Positions 52,501 through 61,437 are shown, counted from the first letter of the stretch. The stretch: DNA of 64,000 nucleotides from Stutzerimonas stutzeri (GCF_002890915.1 NZ_POUT01000006.1:212055-276054); one strand, 5' to 3'. Notes: generated by a model from the sequence alone, not told the origin. Numbers and translations: made by a program.

Positions 52501-52969
52501 CATGGCGACACCGCCGCGTACGGAACCGCCGGCCACGGTGCAGGACCCGGCTGCCGCGCTGCAGCTGTCGAGCCCGGGGCAGCGGGTCTTGCTGGTCGAT
52601 GAAGACGTACGACTGATCTATTCGCTGACGGCCCGGCTCGATGACCTGGGATTGCAGGTGGTGCCGGCGACCAGTGCCGACGAGGCGCTGCAGCGTTTCG
52701 AAGAGGATGCCTTCGATCTGGTAGTGCTGGACATGAGCCGGCCCGGTGTGGAAGGTCCGGAATTGGCGCGACGGCTCAAGGACGAGCACGGCTTCGAGGC
52801 GCCGATCATTGCGCTGGTGGCCGACGCCGGTGCCGAGGAGCGCGAGCGTTGTGCCGCAGCCGGGGCGGACGATGTGCTGGTCAAGCCTGTGGAAACCGCG
52901 GCGCTGCGCGACATATTGCGGCACTGGCTGGGGCTGGAGACGGACTCGATCGGCAGCGAAGAGGAGTAG
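49568..52969 (+). CDS. CHASE-domain hybrid histidine kinase with two receivers
   Basis: A 1133-residue membrane sensor kinase. A first membrane helix (about 12-33) and a second (about 315-336) bracket a periplasmic CHASE domain (PGIQGVALARHATSATLPTM, YVFVDYIHPTDWRNRRVLGF, GPLRLKQE). Two PAS domains follow (about 355-470 and 475-595), then HisKA with His at about 613 (NMSHELRTPLNSIL), an ATPase domain (GGTGLGLAITRQLAEVLGG) and two receivers: REC1 about 851-965 (VILDILLPDISGW, LLKP) and REC2 about 1005-1125 (VVLDMSRPGVEGP, LVKP). There is no HPt domain, so an external one or a partner receiver is expected. It lies 113 bases before a REC-GGDEF-EAL gene on the same strand. Confidence 0.93.
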   Translation: MDDRPALHSRRPWLPLLVALALMAGLGGWIGWQWHVQEVRSKVEQEQRFTFAVDDIEHTLRERMRAYEMVLRGLAGLVAGNDDVQVEDWTRATDQLQLQDFYPGIQGVALARHATSATLPTMIERIRRSGRERFRMYPPGDRDEYVFVDYIHPTDWRNRRVLGFDLFSEETRREAIISARNSGNPVLTGPLRLKQETEQNIQAGVLLFLPLYAPAAPVTTEEERQRAFAGTLHGAFRLTDLMEGILGSRSRMLQLQLFDAASPDSPLLMGRAPISADAAFQRVRNIYMYGRSWQLQVASTPEYEAILRDNSRAFSLVAALTAAVLFSLLVGGYLYLRERALRSSQALSLQLQEREARFRQLIEQLPVATLLCNAGGRIELANQRAGQLLASSTELLAGERVSRYVPGVLGEQTLQQLRETSQLELQAQREDGRPIPVAASLTSFKHDAALYYVLNLLDLQPRKRDEERFRNVVEASPNAFVLVDVEGRMVMVNRQTELLFGYSREELLGQPVELLLPEAMREAHRELRQGYIEHPEPRRMGGNRELFGRHRDGRALPVEIGLSPLRSGDEQLVQAVIIDISHRKEAERRLRDQADQLAMANRYKSEFLANMSHELRTPLNSILILSDQLRQNGTGNLSDKQVRHADIIHHAGHELLQLINDVLDLAKIEAGRMQLKLEPLNLVALLAELEDALGPMAEQKGLSLKISIEPGVPATLDSDRARLQQILRNLLTNALKFTERGGVELSARCLPDGEGEACRTLQLQVRDSGIGIARDQQERIFQAFQQIDGSISRQYGGTGLGLAITRQLAEVLGGQVTVDSDPGRGSIFTVELPIAATAAVAVAPQLNGPKPGLLIVQDDAGFAARIAEVGQQHGFASVIRDTGEQALEALQHERFAAVILDILLPDISGWQVYRELRAANQGTPVIIISCVPQPHDWHDEHARYLLKPVAQSELELLFIELARHEHRAPLLEQEGEARMATPPRTEPPATVQDPAAALQLSSPGQRVLLVDEDVRLIYSLTARLDDLGLQVVPATSADEALQRFEEDAFDLVVLDMSRPGVEGPELARRLKDEHGFEAPIIALVADAGAEERERCAAAGADDVLVKPVETAALRDILRHWLGLETDSIGSEEE

Positions 52970-53082
52970 CGAGAAGTGCATGCTGAACATCCGATAGGCG
53001 CCGCAACGGGCGCCCGACTGTGCGCCGGGTGCCTCCCGCACAGCTCACCCGTGGTCGGATACCGTTGACAGGGAGACCGCTC

Positions 53083-55206
53083 ATGGCACAGACGCAGCTC
53101 AAATCCAAGCCGCGCAGTCGCACGTTGCTGGTGGTCGACGACCGCGAGGCGAATCTGGTGGCCATGGAGGCGCTGCTCGGTGACGGCGACTGGCAGGTGC
53201 ACAGCGTCAATTCCGGCGAAGCGGCGCTCAAGGCGCTACTCGAACTGGACGTCGAGCTGGTTCTGCTGGACGTGCAGATGCCCGGCATGGACGGCTTCGA
53301 GGTGGCGCGCCTGATGCGCGGCAGCCCGCACACGCGCTACACGCCGATCATCTTCGTCTCGGCCATCGCGCATACCCGCGACTCGGTGCTGCGTGGCTAC
53401 GCCACCGGTGCGGTGGATTTCATCCTCAAGCCCTTCGATCCGCAGGTGCTCAAGCACAAGATCAATACCCTGCTGGCGCATGAGCACAACCGCCGCGACC
53501 TGCAACTGCTCACTCAGCAGCTGGACAGCGCCCGCGCGTTCAACGCCTCGGTGCTGAGCAACGCCGCCGAAGGCATCCTGGTGGTCGGCGAGGACGGCTA
53601 CATCAGCTTCGCCAATCCGGCCATCGCCGGCATGCTGCACACCCGCGTCGATGATCTGCAGGGCACGCCGCTGCTGTCGCACCTGGCGGCCCCGGAGATG
53701 CCGGCCAACTGGCGCGAATCGGACTTCTACCAGCACTGGCGCAGCGGCGCGACCTACCGCCTGCACGAGGCGCAGCTGCACACGGCCAACGGCGCGACGC
53801 TGCCGGTGGCGCTGTCCAGTTCGCCGCTGCCGCGCCAGCAGCGCTCGATGGTGGTGATCGCGCTGGACATGTCGGTGGTGCGCAACCTGCACGTGCAGCT
53901 GGAAACCCAGGCGGTCACCGATTCGCTGACCGGCCTGCTGAACCGGCGCGGCTTCCACCAGGCGCTGGAGTCGTCGCTGGCGCGGGTCGACCGCAACGGC
54001 AAGCGCATGGCGATCCTCTACATCGACCTCGACGGCTTCAAGCGCATCAACGATTCGCTCGGCCACGATGCCGGCGACGAGATTCTCTGCAAGGTGGCGC
54101 GCCTGCTGGAAACCTGCATGCGCCCCTACGACATCATCGCGCGCATGGGGGGCGACGAGTTCACCGCATTGCTGGACTCCCTGGACCATCCGGAAGACGC
54201 CGCGCGGGTGGCCGAGAAGCTGATCGAGCTGATCTCGGTGCGGCACAAGGTCGACGGCACCGAGGTGACCCTCGGCGCCAGCATCGGCATCGCGCATTTC
54301 CCCGACTGCGGGGTGAGCGTCGACCAGTTGCTGCGCTCGGCGGACATGGCGATGTACGAGGCCAAGCGCGCCGGGCGCAGGCAGTACCGCTTCTTCTCCA
54401 GCGACATGAACGAACGGGCGCACGCTCGGTTGATGATGGAGGAGAACCTGCGCAGCGCCACCGAGCGTAACGATTTCGAGCTGCTCTACCAGCCGCAGGT
54501 CATGCTCGCCAACGGCAAGCTCAGGGGCTTCGAGGGCCTGTTGCGCTGGCCGTGCGGTGCCATCGGCGAGAACCATCCCGGCGTGTTCATCCCGCTGCTG
54601 GAGGAAACCCGGCTGATCGAACGGGTGGGCGAATGGGTGCTGCGCGAGGGGATGAACCAGCACTGCCAGTGGCTGCCGTCGTTCGGCGGCGACCTGATCC
54701 TCAGCCTGAACGTCAGCCCGATACAGTTCAGCCGCGCCGGGTTGCTCGACTCGCTGCGACGGTTGCTCGACGAGTACCAGCTCGATCCGGCACAGCTGGA
54801 GCTGGAGGTCACCGAAGGGACGCTGATGCAGGATCTCGAGCAGAGCTGCGATAAGCTCAGGCAGTTGCGCAAGCTGGGCGTGCGGGTGGCCATCGACGAT
54901 TTCGGCACCGGCTATTCGTCCCTGGCCTACCTGCGCCATTTCGAGCTGGATACGCTGAAGATCGACCAGTTGTTCATCGCCAACATGCTGGATTCGCCGC
55001 GCGATGCGGCGGTGGTCAGCACCATCATCGATCTGGGACGCAACCTCGGTCTGGAAGTGGTGGCCGAGGGCGTGGAGACCCTGGCGCAGCGCGACTGGCT
55101 GGTCGCCAACGGCTGCGACGTGATGCAGGGCTTCCTGGTTTCGCCGGCGGTGCCGGCGGCGCAGGCCAGCCTTTTTCCCAGGCAGGTGGACTGGGAGGGC
55201 CGCTGA
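53083..55206 (+). CDS. REC-PAS-GGDEF-EAL cyclic-di-GMP regulator
   Basis: A 707-residue response regulator. REC (about 14-130) has the acceptor in LVLLDVQMPGMDGFE and the lysine in ILKPFDP; a PAS domain follows (about 155-280). The GGDEF domain is intact (RMGGDEFTALL, about 355), with an inhibitory I-site RPYD exactly five residues before it. The EAL domain keeps the metal- and substrate-binding motifs (NVSPIQFS, EVTEGTLM, AIDDFGTGYSSL, VAEGVET), but its name motif reads EGL (FEGLLRW) instead of EAL. Both making and degrading c-di-GMP are possible. Adjacent placement suggests control by the upstream CHASE kinase. GGGAGACCGC precedes the ATG. Confidence 0.94.
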   Translation: MAQTQLKSKPRSRTLLVVDDREANLVAMEALLGDGDWQVHSVNSGEAALKALLELDVELVLLDVQMPGMDGFEVARLMRGSPHTRYTPIIFVSAIAHTRDSVLRGYATGAVDFILKPFDPQVLKHKINTLLAHEHNRRDLQLLTQQLDSARAFNASVLSNAAEGILVVGEDGYISFANPAIAGMLHTRVDDLQGTPLLSHLAAPEMPANWRESDFYQHWRSGATYRLHEAQLHTANGATLPVALSSSPLPRQQRSMVVIALDMSVVRNLHVQLETQAVTDSLTGLLNRRGFHQALESSLARVDRNGKRMAILYIDLDGFKRINDSLGHDAGDEILCKVARLLETCMRPYDIIARMGGDEFTALLDSLDHPEDAARVAEKLIELISVRHKVDGTEVTLGASIGIAHFPDCGVSVDQLLRSADMAMYEAKRAGRRQYRFFSSDMNERAHARLMMEENLRSATERNDFELLYQPQVMLANGKLRGFEGLLRWPCGAIGENHPGVFIPLLEETRLIERVGEWVLREGMNQHCQWLPSFGGDLILSLNVSPIQFSRAGLLDSLRRLLDEYQLDPAQLELEVTEGTLMQDLEQSCDKLRQLRKLGVRVAIDDFGTGYSSLAYLRHFELDTLKIDQLFIANMLDSPRDAAVVSTIIDLGRNLGLEVVAEGVETLAQRDWLVANGCDVMQGFLVSPAVPAAQASLFPRQVDWEGR

Positions 55207-55221
55207 GCGGCGCCGGCGGTT

Positions 55222-56130
55222 TCAGGAACGCGGTGGAAACGCCTGGTGCAACTGCGCCAGCTGCGCATCCTTGGCGCTCCAGAGCTGGTTGACCCATTGC
55301 TGGAAGGCCAGCCGGTAGGCCTCGTCCTGGTCGTAGTTCCGGCCGAGGAACTCGGCGGGGATCGGCTGCGATTCGATCCGCAGCACCACCTGGCGAATGT
55401 GCCCGGCGAGCAGGTCCCAGAAGCTCGGGCGGCCGTCGGGGTAGTGGATGGTGATGTTGATCAGCGCGCTCAACTGCTCGCCCATGGCGTCGATGACGAA
55501 GGCGATGCCGCCGGCCCTGGGTTTGAGCAGATGGACGAATGGCGACTGCTGCTGGTCATGCTTGGCCGGTGTGAAGCGCGTGCCTTCGAGGAAGTTGAAC
55601 ACCGACACCGGGTTGGTCCGGTAGCGCTCGCAGGCCTTGCGTGTGGTGATCAGGTCCTGGCCGCGTTTCTCCGGGTACCTGGCCAGGTATTCCTTGCTGA
55701 AGCGTTTCATGAAGGGAAATTCCAGCGCCCACCAGCACAGCCCGATCACCGGGACCCAGATCAGCTCCTGTTTGAGGAAGAACTTGAGGATCGGCATGCG
55801 TCGGTTGAGCTGGTACTGCAGCACGAGGATGTCCGCCCAGCTCTGGTGGTTGCTGGTGACCAGGTAGGAGTGCCGCATGTCGACCCGTTCGAGGCCCTGC
55901 ACGTCCCAGCGGATGGGTTGCACCAGGTCCATCCAGAAGCTGTTGACCGCCATCCAGGACTCGGCGATCCAGTGCATGCCGAAGCGCAGGCCGCGCTGGA
56001 TCGCGGGGATGGGCAACACGAGCTTGAGCAGCGAAAGCGCGAACAGCGGCCAGCACCAGAACAGCGTGTTGAGCGCCAGGGTCAGCGCGGCGAGGGTGCC
56101 TCGCAGGGGCGAGGGAAGGAAGCTCAGCAT
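55222..56130 (-). CDS. PlsC-family acyltransferase (YihG-like)
   Basis: A 302-residue membrane-attached acyltransferase. A hydrophobic N-terminus (about residues 8-40, LTLALNTLFWCWPLFALSLL) precedes the PlsC domain with block I NHQSWADILVLQYQLN (NHxxxxD), block II-type RYPEKRGQDLITTRKACERY and block III FLEGTRFTPAK. Relatives such as E. coli YihG modify acyl composition of phospholipids. The start at 56130 is the first ATG with a sensible membrane N-terminus. It converges with the c-di-GMP gene. Confidence 0.9.
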   Translation of the reverse strand: MLSFLPSPLRGTLAALTLALNTLFWCWPLFALSLLKLVLPIPAIQRGLRFGMHWIAESWMAVNSFWMDLVQPIRWDVQGLERVDMRHSYLVTSNHQSWADILVLQYQLNRRMPILKFFLKQELIWVPVIGLCWWALEFPFMKRFSKEYLARYPEKRGQDLITTRKACERYRTNPVSVFNFLEGTRFTPAKHDQQQSPFVHLLKPRAGGIAFVIDAMGEQLSALINITIHYPDGRPSFWDLLAGHIRQVVLRIESQPIPAEFLGRNYDQDEAYRLAFQQWVNQLWSAKDAQLAQLHQAFPPRS

Positions 56131-56204
56131 GGGGCGTCTCGTCGATACGGCTGATTCGAGGCGCCAAGGGTAGCGATTGTGCGCCGAACTGCAACTGTCG
56201 GGCG

Positions 56205-56400
56205 AAGCCCGACGGGCAATGCAACAGGCCTGGGGGTGGCGTAGGGGGTGGGAAACGCGCGCTGCGCTTTCCCACGCGGAGCGCGCCCGGCATGCCTCGC
56301 GCACAGGGTTGGGTGGCGATGCGTTCGCGTGGATGGCTTCGGCCATCCACCCTACGCCCGCATGGTGCGCATGGCGTAGGATGGAAAACGCGCGCTTCCG
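56205..56400. repeat. GTAGGGTGG-type palindromic intergenic repeats
   Basis: Two hairpins are clear: GTGGGAAA with TTTCCCAC around 56248-56273, and GTGGATGGC-TTCG-GCCATCCAC at 56329-56350, followed by CCTACG. A further partial unit (GTAGGATGGAAAACGCGCGC) runs to 56400. This repeat class is widespread in gammaproteobacterial spacers. The 273-base spacer between the acyltransferase and pta holds nothing else that I can see. Confidence 0.75.
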
Positions 56401-56403
56401 CGG

Positions 56404-58500
56404 TCAGGCCTTCTGGTTGGCGGCCTGCAGCGCGGTCAGGGCGATGGTGAAGACGATGTCGTCGACCAGGGCGCCACGGGACAGGTCGTTCACCGGCTTG
56501 GCCAGGCCCTGCAGCATCGGGCCGACGCTGAGGCAGTTGGCGTTGCGCTGGACCGCCTTGTAGGTGGTGTTGCCGGTGTTCAGGTCGGGGAAGATGAACA
56601 CCGTGGCCTGGCCGGCGACCTTGCTGTTCGGCGCCTTCTGCCGGCCGACGCTGAGCACGGAGGCGGCGTCGTACTGCAGCGGGCCGTCGATCGGCAGTTC
56701 GGGGGCGTGCTCCTGGGCGATGCGGGTGGCTTCGGCGACCTTCTCGACTTCCGCACCGCTGCCGGAGCTGCCGGTGGAGTAGCTGATCATCGCCACGCGC
56801 GGGTTGACGCCCAGGGCCACGGCGGACTCGGCGCTCTGCAGGGCGATCTCGGCCAGTTCGGTGGCGTTCGGGTTGGGGTTCACCGCACAGTCGCCGTAGA
56901 CCAGCACCTGGTCCGGCAGCAGCATGAAGAACACCGAAGACACCAGGCTGTAGCCCGGCGCGGTCTTGATCAGCTGCAGGGCCGGGCGGATGGTGTTGGC
57001 GGTGGTGTGCACGGCGCCGGAAACCAGGCCGTCCACTTCGTCCAGGGCGAGCATCATGGTGCCGAGCACCACGGTGTCCTTCAGTTGCTCGCGGGCATCG
57101 TCCGGTGTCAGGCCCTTGGCCTTGCGCATCTCGCACATCGGCTCGACGTAGCGGTTGGCGATGGCGTCCGGATCGAGGATCTCCAGGCTGGCCGGCAGGC
57201 TGATGCCCTGCTCGTGGGCGACCTGCTGGACTTCCTCCGGCTTGGCCAGCAGCACGCAGCGGGCGATGCCGCGCTCCTGGCAGATGGCGGCGGCGCGGAT
57301 GGTGCGCGGCTCGTTGCCTTCCGGCAGAACGATGCGCTTGTTGGCATCCTGGGCGCGCTTGACCAGCTGGTAGCGGAACGCCGCCGGGGACATGCGCAGC
57401 TCGCCGCGCGGCACGCTGCAGCGGGTGTGGAGGAACTCCGGATGCAGGTGCTGGGCGATGAAGTCGGTCACGCGGGTGGCGCGCTCGATGTCGTCCGACG
57501 GGGTTTCCTTGTTCAGGCCGAACAGGTTGTTGGCCGTGTCGTAGGAATTGGTCTCGACGGTCATCACCGGCAGGCCGCCGTCCAGCGCGGCCTTGCACAG
57601 CTCGAGGATGCGCGGGTCCGGCGCGAAGTCGCTGCACAGCAGCAGGCCGGCGAGCTTCTCGCCGTTGAGCGAGGCCAGGCTGGCGGCGAGGATGATGTCG
57701 TCGCGGTCGCCCGGGGTCACCACCAGCACGCCGGAACGCAGCAGCTGCACGGTGTTCGGTACGGCACGGGCGCAGAGCACGATCTTGCTGACGCGGCGCT
57801 GCTCGGCTTCGCCGGCGTTGAGCACCTGGGCGCCGAGCAGCTCGGCGATGTCGCGGGTGCGCAGGGCGTTGAGTTCTTCGGCGAAGGGGATCGCGCCGAG
57901 CAGCTGGAAGTCCGCGCTGCCCAGCAGCGGCAGGTGCTGCTTGAGGCTGTCGACGAAGGCCGGGATGCCTTCCTCGCTCTTGACCTTGTTGAGGATCACG
58001 CCGAGCACCTTGGGATCCTTGGCGCCGCCGTACAGCTGCGCCTGGATCTCGATGCGCTCGGCCAGGCGCTTGAGGCTGTCGCTGCCCTGGGCGGCGATCA
58101 GGATGACTTCGGCATCCAGGCTCTTGGCCAGGTGAGTGTTGATGCGCTGGGTGTAGTTGGATTCGCGGGTCGGCACCATGCCTTCGACGATGACCACGTC
58201 CTTGCCGGCCGCGACCTGCTGGTAGCGGCTCACCACGTCCTCGAGCAGCAGGTCGATCTCGCCGTCGGCCAGTTGGCGCTCGACCCGCTCCAGCGGCAGC
58301 GGCTCGGGCGAGGACAGCTGCAGCGTGCGCTCGACCAGGATGCAGGAACGCTCGCGGCCCTGGTCGACCGGGAAAGGCTGGGCGATGGGTTTGAAGAAGC
58401 CGACCTTCAGGCCGGCTTTTTCAAGGGCGCGGATCAGGCCGAGGCTGATGGAGTTGAGGCCGCCACCGAAGCCGGTAGGGGCGAGGAAGAGTGTGTGCAT
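56404..58500 (-). CDS. pta: phosphate acetyltransferase
   Basis: Pta interconverts acetyl-CoA and acetyl phosphate. The 698-residue protein is the long form, with an N-terminal P-loop NTPase-like domain (MHTLFLAPTGFGGGLNSISL, about 1-220), a DRTGG domain in the middle (about 225-340) and the catalytic PTA_PTB domain at the C-terminus (about 370-695; LKDTVVLGTMMLALDEVDGL and MISYSTGSSGSGAEVEKVAE). It is downstream of ackA on the same strand with a 165-base gap, forming the acetate overflow pathway. Confidence 0.97.
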   Translation of the reverse strand: MHTLFLAPTGFGGGLNSISLGLIRALEKAGLKVGFFKPIAQPFPVDQGRERSCILVERTLQLSSPEPLPLERVERQLADGEIDLLLEDVVSRYQQVAAGKDVVIVEGMVPTRESNYTQRINTHLAKSLDAEVILIAAQGSDSLKRLAERIEIQAQLYGGAKDPKVLGVILNKVKSEEGIPAFVDSLKQHLPLLGSADFQLLGAIPFAEELNALRTRDIAELLGAQVLNAGEAEQRRVSKIVLCARAVPNTVQLLRSGVLVVTPGDRDDIILAASLASLNGEKLAGLLLCSDFAPDPRILELCKAALDGGLPVMTVETNSYDTANNLFGLNKETPSDDIERATRVTDFIAQHLHPEFLHTRCSVPRGELRMSPAAFRYQLVKRAQDANKRIVLPEGNEPRTIRAAAICQERGIARCVLLAKPEEVQQVAHEQGISLPASLEILDPDAIANRYVEPMCEMRKAKGLTPDDAREQLKDTVVLGTMMLALDEVDGLVSGAVHTTANTIRPALQLIKTAPGYSLVSSVFFMLLPDQVLVYGDCAVNPNPNATELAEIALQSAESAVALGVNPRVAMISYSTGSSGSGAEVEKVAEATRIAQEHAPELPIDGPLQYDAASVLSVGRQKAPNSKVAGQATVFIFPDLNTGNTTYKAVQRNANCLSVGPMLQGLAKPVNDLSRGALVDDIVFTIALTALQAANQKA

Positions 58501-58609
58501 GGCATCTCCTTGGGAAGCAGGTGCTCGGGGTAACGGGGCTGGGCGCCGGCTAGGCTAGGCGAGTTGCGCGAGGGCGGGAACTGCCTGTTTGCCGCGGGCC
58601 GTATGGGCA

Positions 58610-58639
58610 GAGACCCGACGGCTTGCGCGGTCGGGTCTC
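58610..58639. promoter_or_regulatory. strong hairpin between ackA and pta
   Basis: GAGACCCGAC and GTCGGGTCTC form a perfect ten-pair stem with a ten-base loop, 27 bases after the ackA stop. No T run follows on the minus strand, so it is more likely a processing, stabilising or partial attenuation element than a full terminator. Confidence 0.6.
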
Positions 58640-58665
58640 GATCATTCTCAACGTGCCTCGAACGT

Positions 58666-59853
58666 TCAGGCGTCCAGTAGCGCCAGCGTATCGAGGGCGA
58701 TCTGGCGCTCCTCGTTGGTCGGCACCACCATCACGCGCGGGCTGCCCTCGGCCTGGATCTCGCCGGCGACGCCGCGGGTGCAGCGGGCGTTGGCCTCGGC
58801 GTCGAGCTTGAAGCCGAACAGCTTGAGGTGCTCCAGCGTGCGCTCGCGCACCGCCGCGGAATTCTCGCCGATGCCGCCGGTGAACAGCAGGCCGTCCAGT
58901 TGCGGCAGGGCGCAGGACATGGCGGCCAGCGACTTGGCCAGGCGGTAGCAGAACACCTCGAAGGCCAGCACGGCGCCCGGGTGGCCAGCCAGGCGGGCCT
59001 CGGTCAGGGTGCGCATGTCGTTGGACAGGCCGGAAAGCCCCTTCAGACCGCTTTCCTTGTTGAGCATGTTGTCGATCTTGGCCAGGTCCCAGCCCAGGGT
59101 CTTGTTCAGGAAGTTGTGCAGGCTCGGGTCGACGTCACCGCTGCGGGTACCCATCACCAGGCCTTCGAGCGGCGTCAGGCCCATGCTGGTGTCGCGGCTT
59201 TCGCCATTGACCACGGCGCAGGTGGAGCAGCCGTTGCCCAGGTGGGCGACCAGCCAGCTGCTGTTCTCCACCGGCAGGCCGGCCAGCTCGGCGGCGCGCT
59301 TGCTGACGTAGCGGTGGCTGGTGCCGTGGAAGCCGTAGCGGCGTACGCCGTGTTCCTTGTAGAGAACGCCGGGGATGGCGTAGCGGTAGGCGTACTCCGG
59401 CATGGTCTGGTGGAAGGCGGTGTCGAACACGCCGACCTGCGGCAGTTCGGGGAACAGGTTGATGGCGGCATGGATGCCGCTGAGGTTGGCCGGGTTGTGC
59501 AGCGGCGCCAACTGGATGTTGGCTTCGATGCTGGCCAGGGTTTCATCGGTGAGCAGCGACGAGGCGAAGAACTTCTCACCGCCATGCACCACGCGGTGGC
59601 CGATGCCGTCCAGGTGGCCGCCGGCGGCATCTTCCACGCGCGGCAGGATCTGGGCGAGGGCAGCCTGGTGATCGGCGTTCGGCACCTTGACGCTTTCCTT
59701 GCCGTCGGCACTCTCGAAGTGGATGACAGCCTCCGGGCTGCCGATGCATTCGGCGAGGCCTTGCAGGGGGAAAGTCGCTTGCGCTTCGTTGACCAGCGCG
59801 AACTTGATCGACGAGCTGCCGCAGTTAATCACCAGGATGTTACGAGCCGACAT
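58666..59853 (-). CDS. ackA: acetate kinase
   Basis: AckA converts acetyl phosphate and ADP to acetate and ATP, and the reverse. The 395-residue protein belongs to the ASKHA fold: [19 protein letters not shown] is the first phosphate motif, [19 protein letters not shown] and [13 protein letters not shown] are the acetokinase signatures, and [20 protein letters not shown] and [15 protein letters not shown] complete the active site. It precedes pta in the same direction. GGAGCACCG lies just before the ATG. Confidence 0.97.
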   Translation of the reverse strand: MSARNILVINCGSSSIKFALVNEAQATFPLQGLAECIGSPEAVIHFESADGKESVKVPNADHQAALAQILPRVEDAAGGHLDGIGHRVVHGGEKFFASSLLTDETLASIEANIQLAPLHNPANLSGIHAAINLFPELPQVGVFDTAFHQTMPEYAYRYAIPGVLYKEHGVRRYGFHGTSHRYVSKRAAELAGLPVENSSWLVAHLGNGCSTCAVVNGESRDTSMGLTPLEGLVMGTRSGDVDPSLHNFLNKTLGWDLAKIDNMLNKESGLKGLSGLSNDMRTLTEARLAGHPGAVLAFEVFCYRLAKSLAAMSCALPQLDGLLFTGGIGENSAAVRERTLEHLKLFGFKLDAEANARCTRGVAGEIQAEGSPRVMVVPTNEERQIALDTLALLDA

Positions 59854-60092
59854 CGGTGCTCCTTGGATTGAATGTTATTGATATGAGCTGCCAAAGAAAT
59901 CTCTTTGGCGGATTCTTGCACATGCGCCAGAAAAGGGATGCCATCCAAAGGTTGTAGTCCGCCTGTCCAAGGCACTACATGCAAGGCGTCCTCAAGCATT
60001 GCCGGCACCCCGTTTATCTGGCCTCGGTTCGCATTCGCCGCGGCGGGCGGTTAAACTTCTGCACTCATTCCCCCAAGCAAAGGTTTTGCCCC

Positions 60093-60578
60093 ATGCTGAT
60101 TGCCGCCAACAAGGCTGTCTCCATCGACTACACACTCACCAACGACGCCGGTGAGGTGATCGACAGCTCGGCCGACGGCGCGCCGCTGGTCTACCTGCAC
60201 GGTGCAGGCAACATCATTTCCGGTCTGGAAAAGGCCCTCGAAGGCAAGCAGGGCGGCGACCAGATCCAGGTCACCATCGAGCCCCAGGATGCCTACGGCG
60301 AGTACAGCCCCGAGCTGGTCGCGACGCTGAACCGCGCCATGTTCGAAGGCGTCGACGAACTGGAAGTCGGCATGCAGTTCCATGCCTCCGGCCCGGACGG
60401 CGGCATGCAGATCGTCACCATCCGCGACGTGGAAGGCGACGATGTGATCGTCGACGGCAATCATCCGCTGGCCGGCCAGCGCCTGAACTTCGACGTCAAG
60501 GTCGTCAACGTGCGTGACGCCAGCGAAGAGGAAGTGGCCCATGGTCACATTCACGGCGAGGGTGGCCACCACCACTGA
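60093..60578 (+). CDS. slyD: FKBP-type peptidyl-prolyl isomerase SlyD
   Basis: A 161-residue FKBP-type isomerase and chaperone. The FKBP half-sites VSIDYTLTNDAGEVIDSSAD and PLVYLHGAGNIISGLEKALE flank an inserted IF chaperone domain (about 70-120), as in SlyD. The C-terminus is histidine-rich but short (HGHIHGEGGHHH), compared with the long metal-binding tail of E. coli SlyD, so nickel binding is likely weaker. The ATG at 60093 begins MLIAANKAVSIDYTL. A terminator follows. Confidence 0.92.
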   Translation: MLIAANKAVSIDYTLTNDAGEVIDSSADGAPLVYLHGAGNIISGLEKALEGKQGGDQIQVTIEPQDAYGEYSPELVATLNRAMFEGVDELEVGMQFHASGPDGGMQIVTIRDVEGDDVIVDGNHPLAGQRLNFDVKVVNVRDASEEEVAHGHIHGEGGHHH

Positions 60579-60646
60579 TACGGGGGCCGTTCAGGCCTCC
60601 GGTGATGCAGTGGCCCGCGTGGCTGCTGTGCTGGCTGCATAGAGAG

Positions 60647-60675
60647 CGCTCCGGTCGTTGCCGGGGCGTTTTTTT
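60647..60675 (+). terminator. rho-independent terminator after slyD
   Basis: CGCTCCGG and CCGGGGCG form an eight-pair stem (one G-T pair) around TCGTTG, followed by seven T residues. Confidence 0.88.
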
Positions 60676-60750
60676 GTGGCCGCCAGCCCCCCGGCGACCG
60701 TTACGCGACGCCGAGAACTTCCCCGGAAGTTTTTTGTTAGGAGAGATGTC

Positions 60751-61233
60751 ATGAGCGCATTCCATCAATTGGTTCTGCCAGGCCTGGGCGGCGGGGAGTT
60801 GTCGCTGGCGGAGTTTGGCGATCGGATCACGCTGGTGGTCAATGTCGCCTCGCAGTGCGGGCTGACGCCCCAGTATGCGGGCCTGGAACAGCTGCATCAG
60901 CAGTACCACGGACGGGGTTTCAGCGTGCTCGGCATACCCTGCAACCAGTTCGCCGGGCAGGAGCCGGGCAGCGACGACGAAATCCGCACGTTCTGCACGC
61001 TCAACTATGGCGTCAGCTTCCCATTGAGCGGCAAGCTCGAGGTCAACGGGCCGCAACGGCATCCGCTGTACCGCCTGCTGGCGGGTGAAGGCGCCGACTT
61101 CCCCGGCGACATCACCTGGAATTTCGAGAAATTCCTGGTCGCGATGGACGGCCGCGTACTGGCGCGTTTCTCGCCGCGCACCACACCGGACGATCCGGCC
61201 CTGATCCAGGCGATCGAGAGCGCGTTGGCCTGA
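60751..61233 (+). CDS. glutathione peroxidase family protein
   Basis: A 160-residue thiol peroxidase of the glutathione peroxidase family, which reduces hydroperoxides in the cytoplasm. The peroxidatic cysteine (not selenocysteine) is Cys36 in NVASQCGLTPQYAGLE, and the other catalytic-tetrad residues are in GIPCNQFAGQEPG (Gln) and DITWNFEKFLV (Trp, Asn). Most bacterial members use thioredoxin rather than glutathione. TTAGGAGAGATGTC precedes the ATG. Confidence 0.94.
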   Translation: MSAFHQLVLPGLGGGELSLAEFGDRITLVVNVASQCGLTPQYAGLEQLHQQYHGRGFSVLGIPCNQFAGQEPGSDDEIRTFCTLNYGVSFPLSGKLEVNGPQRHPLYRLLAGEGADFPGDITWNFEKFLVAMDGRVLARFSPRTTPDDPALIQAIESALA

Positions 61234-61437
61234 CGAGCCCTGCCCCAGGACGACGGCCGCCCCTGCGGTCGTAGTACCTTCCGCCCACTTCGCTGGTTCG
61301 CTGTCTGCTCCGCCGCGCGGCTCGCGCGCTTTCGGCTGCCCCCGCATCTCATCGTCAGCTACCCGAATGGCCATGCCATGGAATAAGCCGCATGGATGAT
61401 GCTGGGCGGGCGAGACGACCGGTCATATGCTCGCCGA

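Noticed and set aside
56205..56400. Possible small RNA gene between the acyltransferase and pta
   Set aside because: The strong hairpins belong to a widespread palindromic repeat class, and I see no promoter or terminator pair marking a separate transcript.
60505..61374. Minus-strand frame covering the 3' end of slyD and the glutathione peroxidase gene
   Set aside because: It is antisense to two well-supported genes and to a terminator; composition is typical of a shadow frame.
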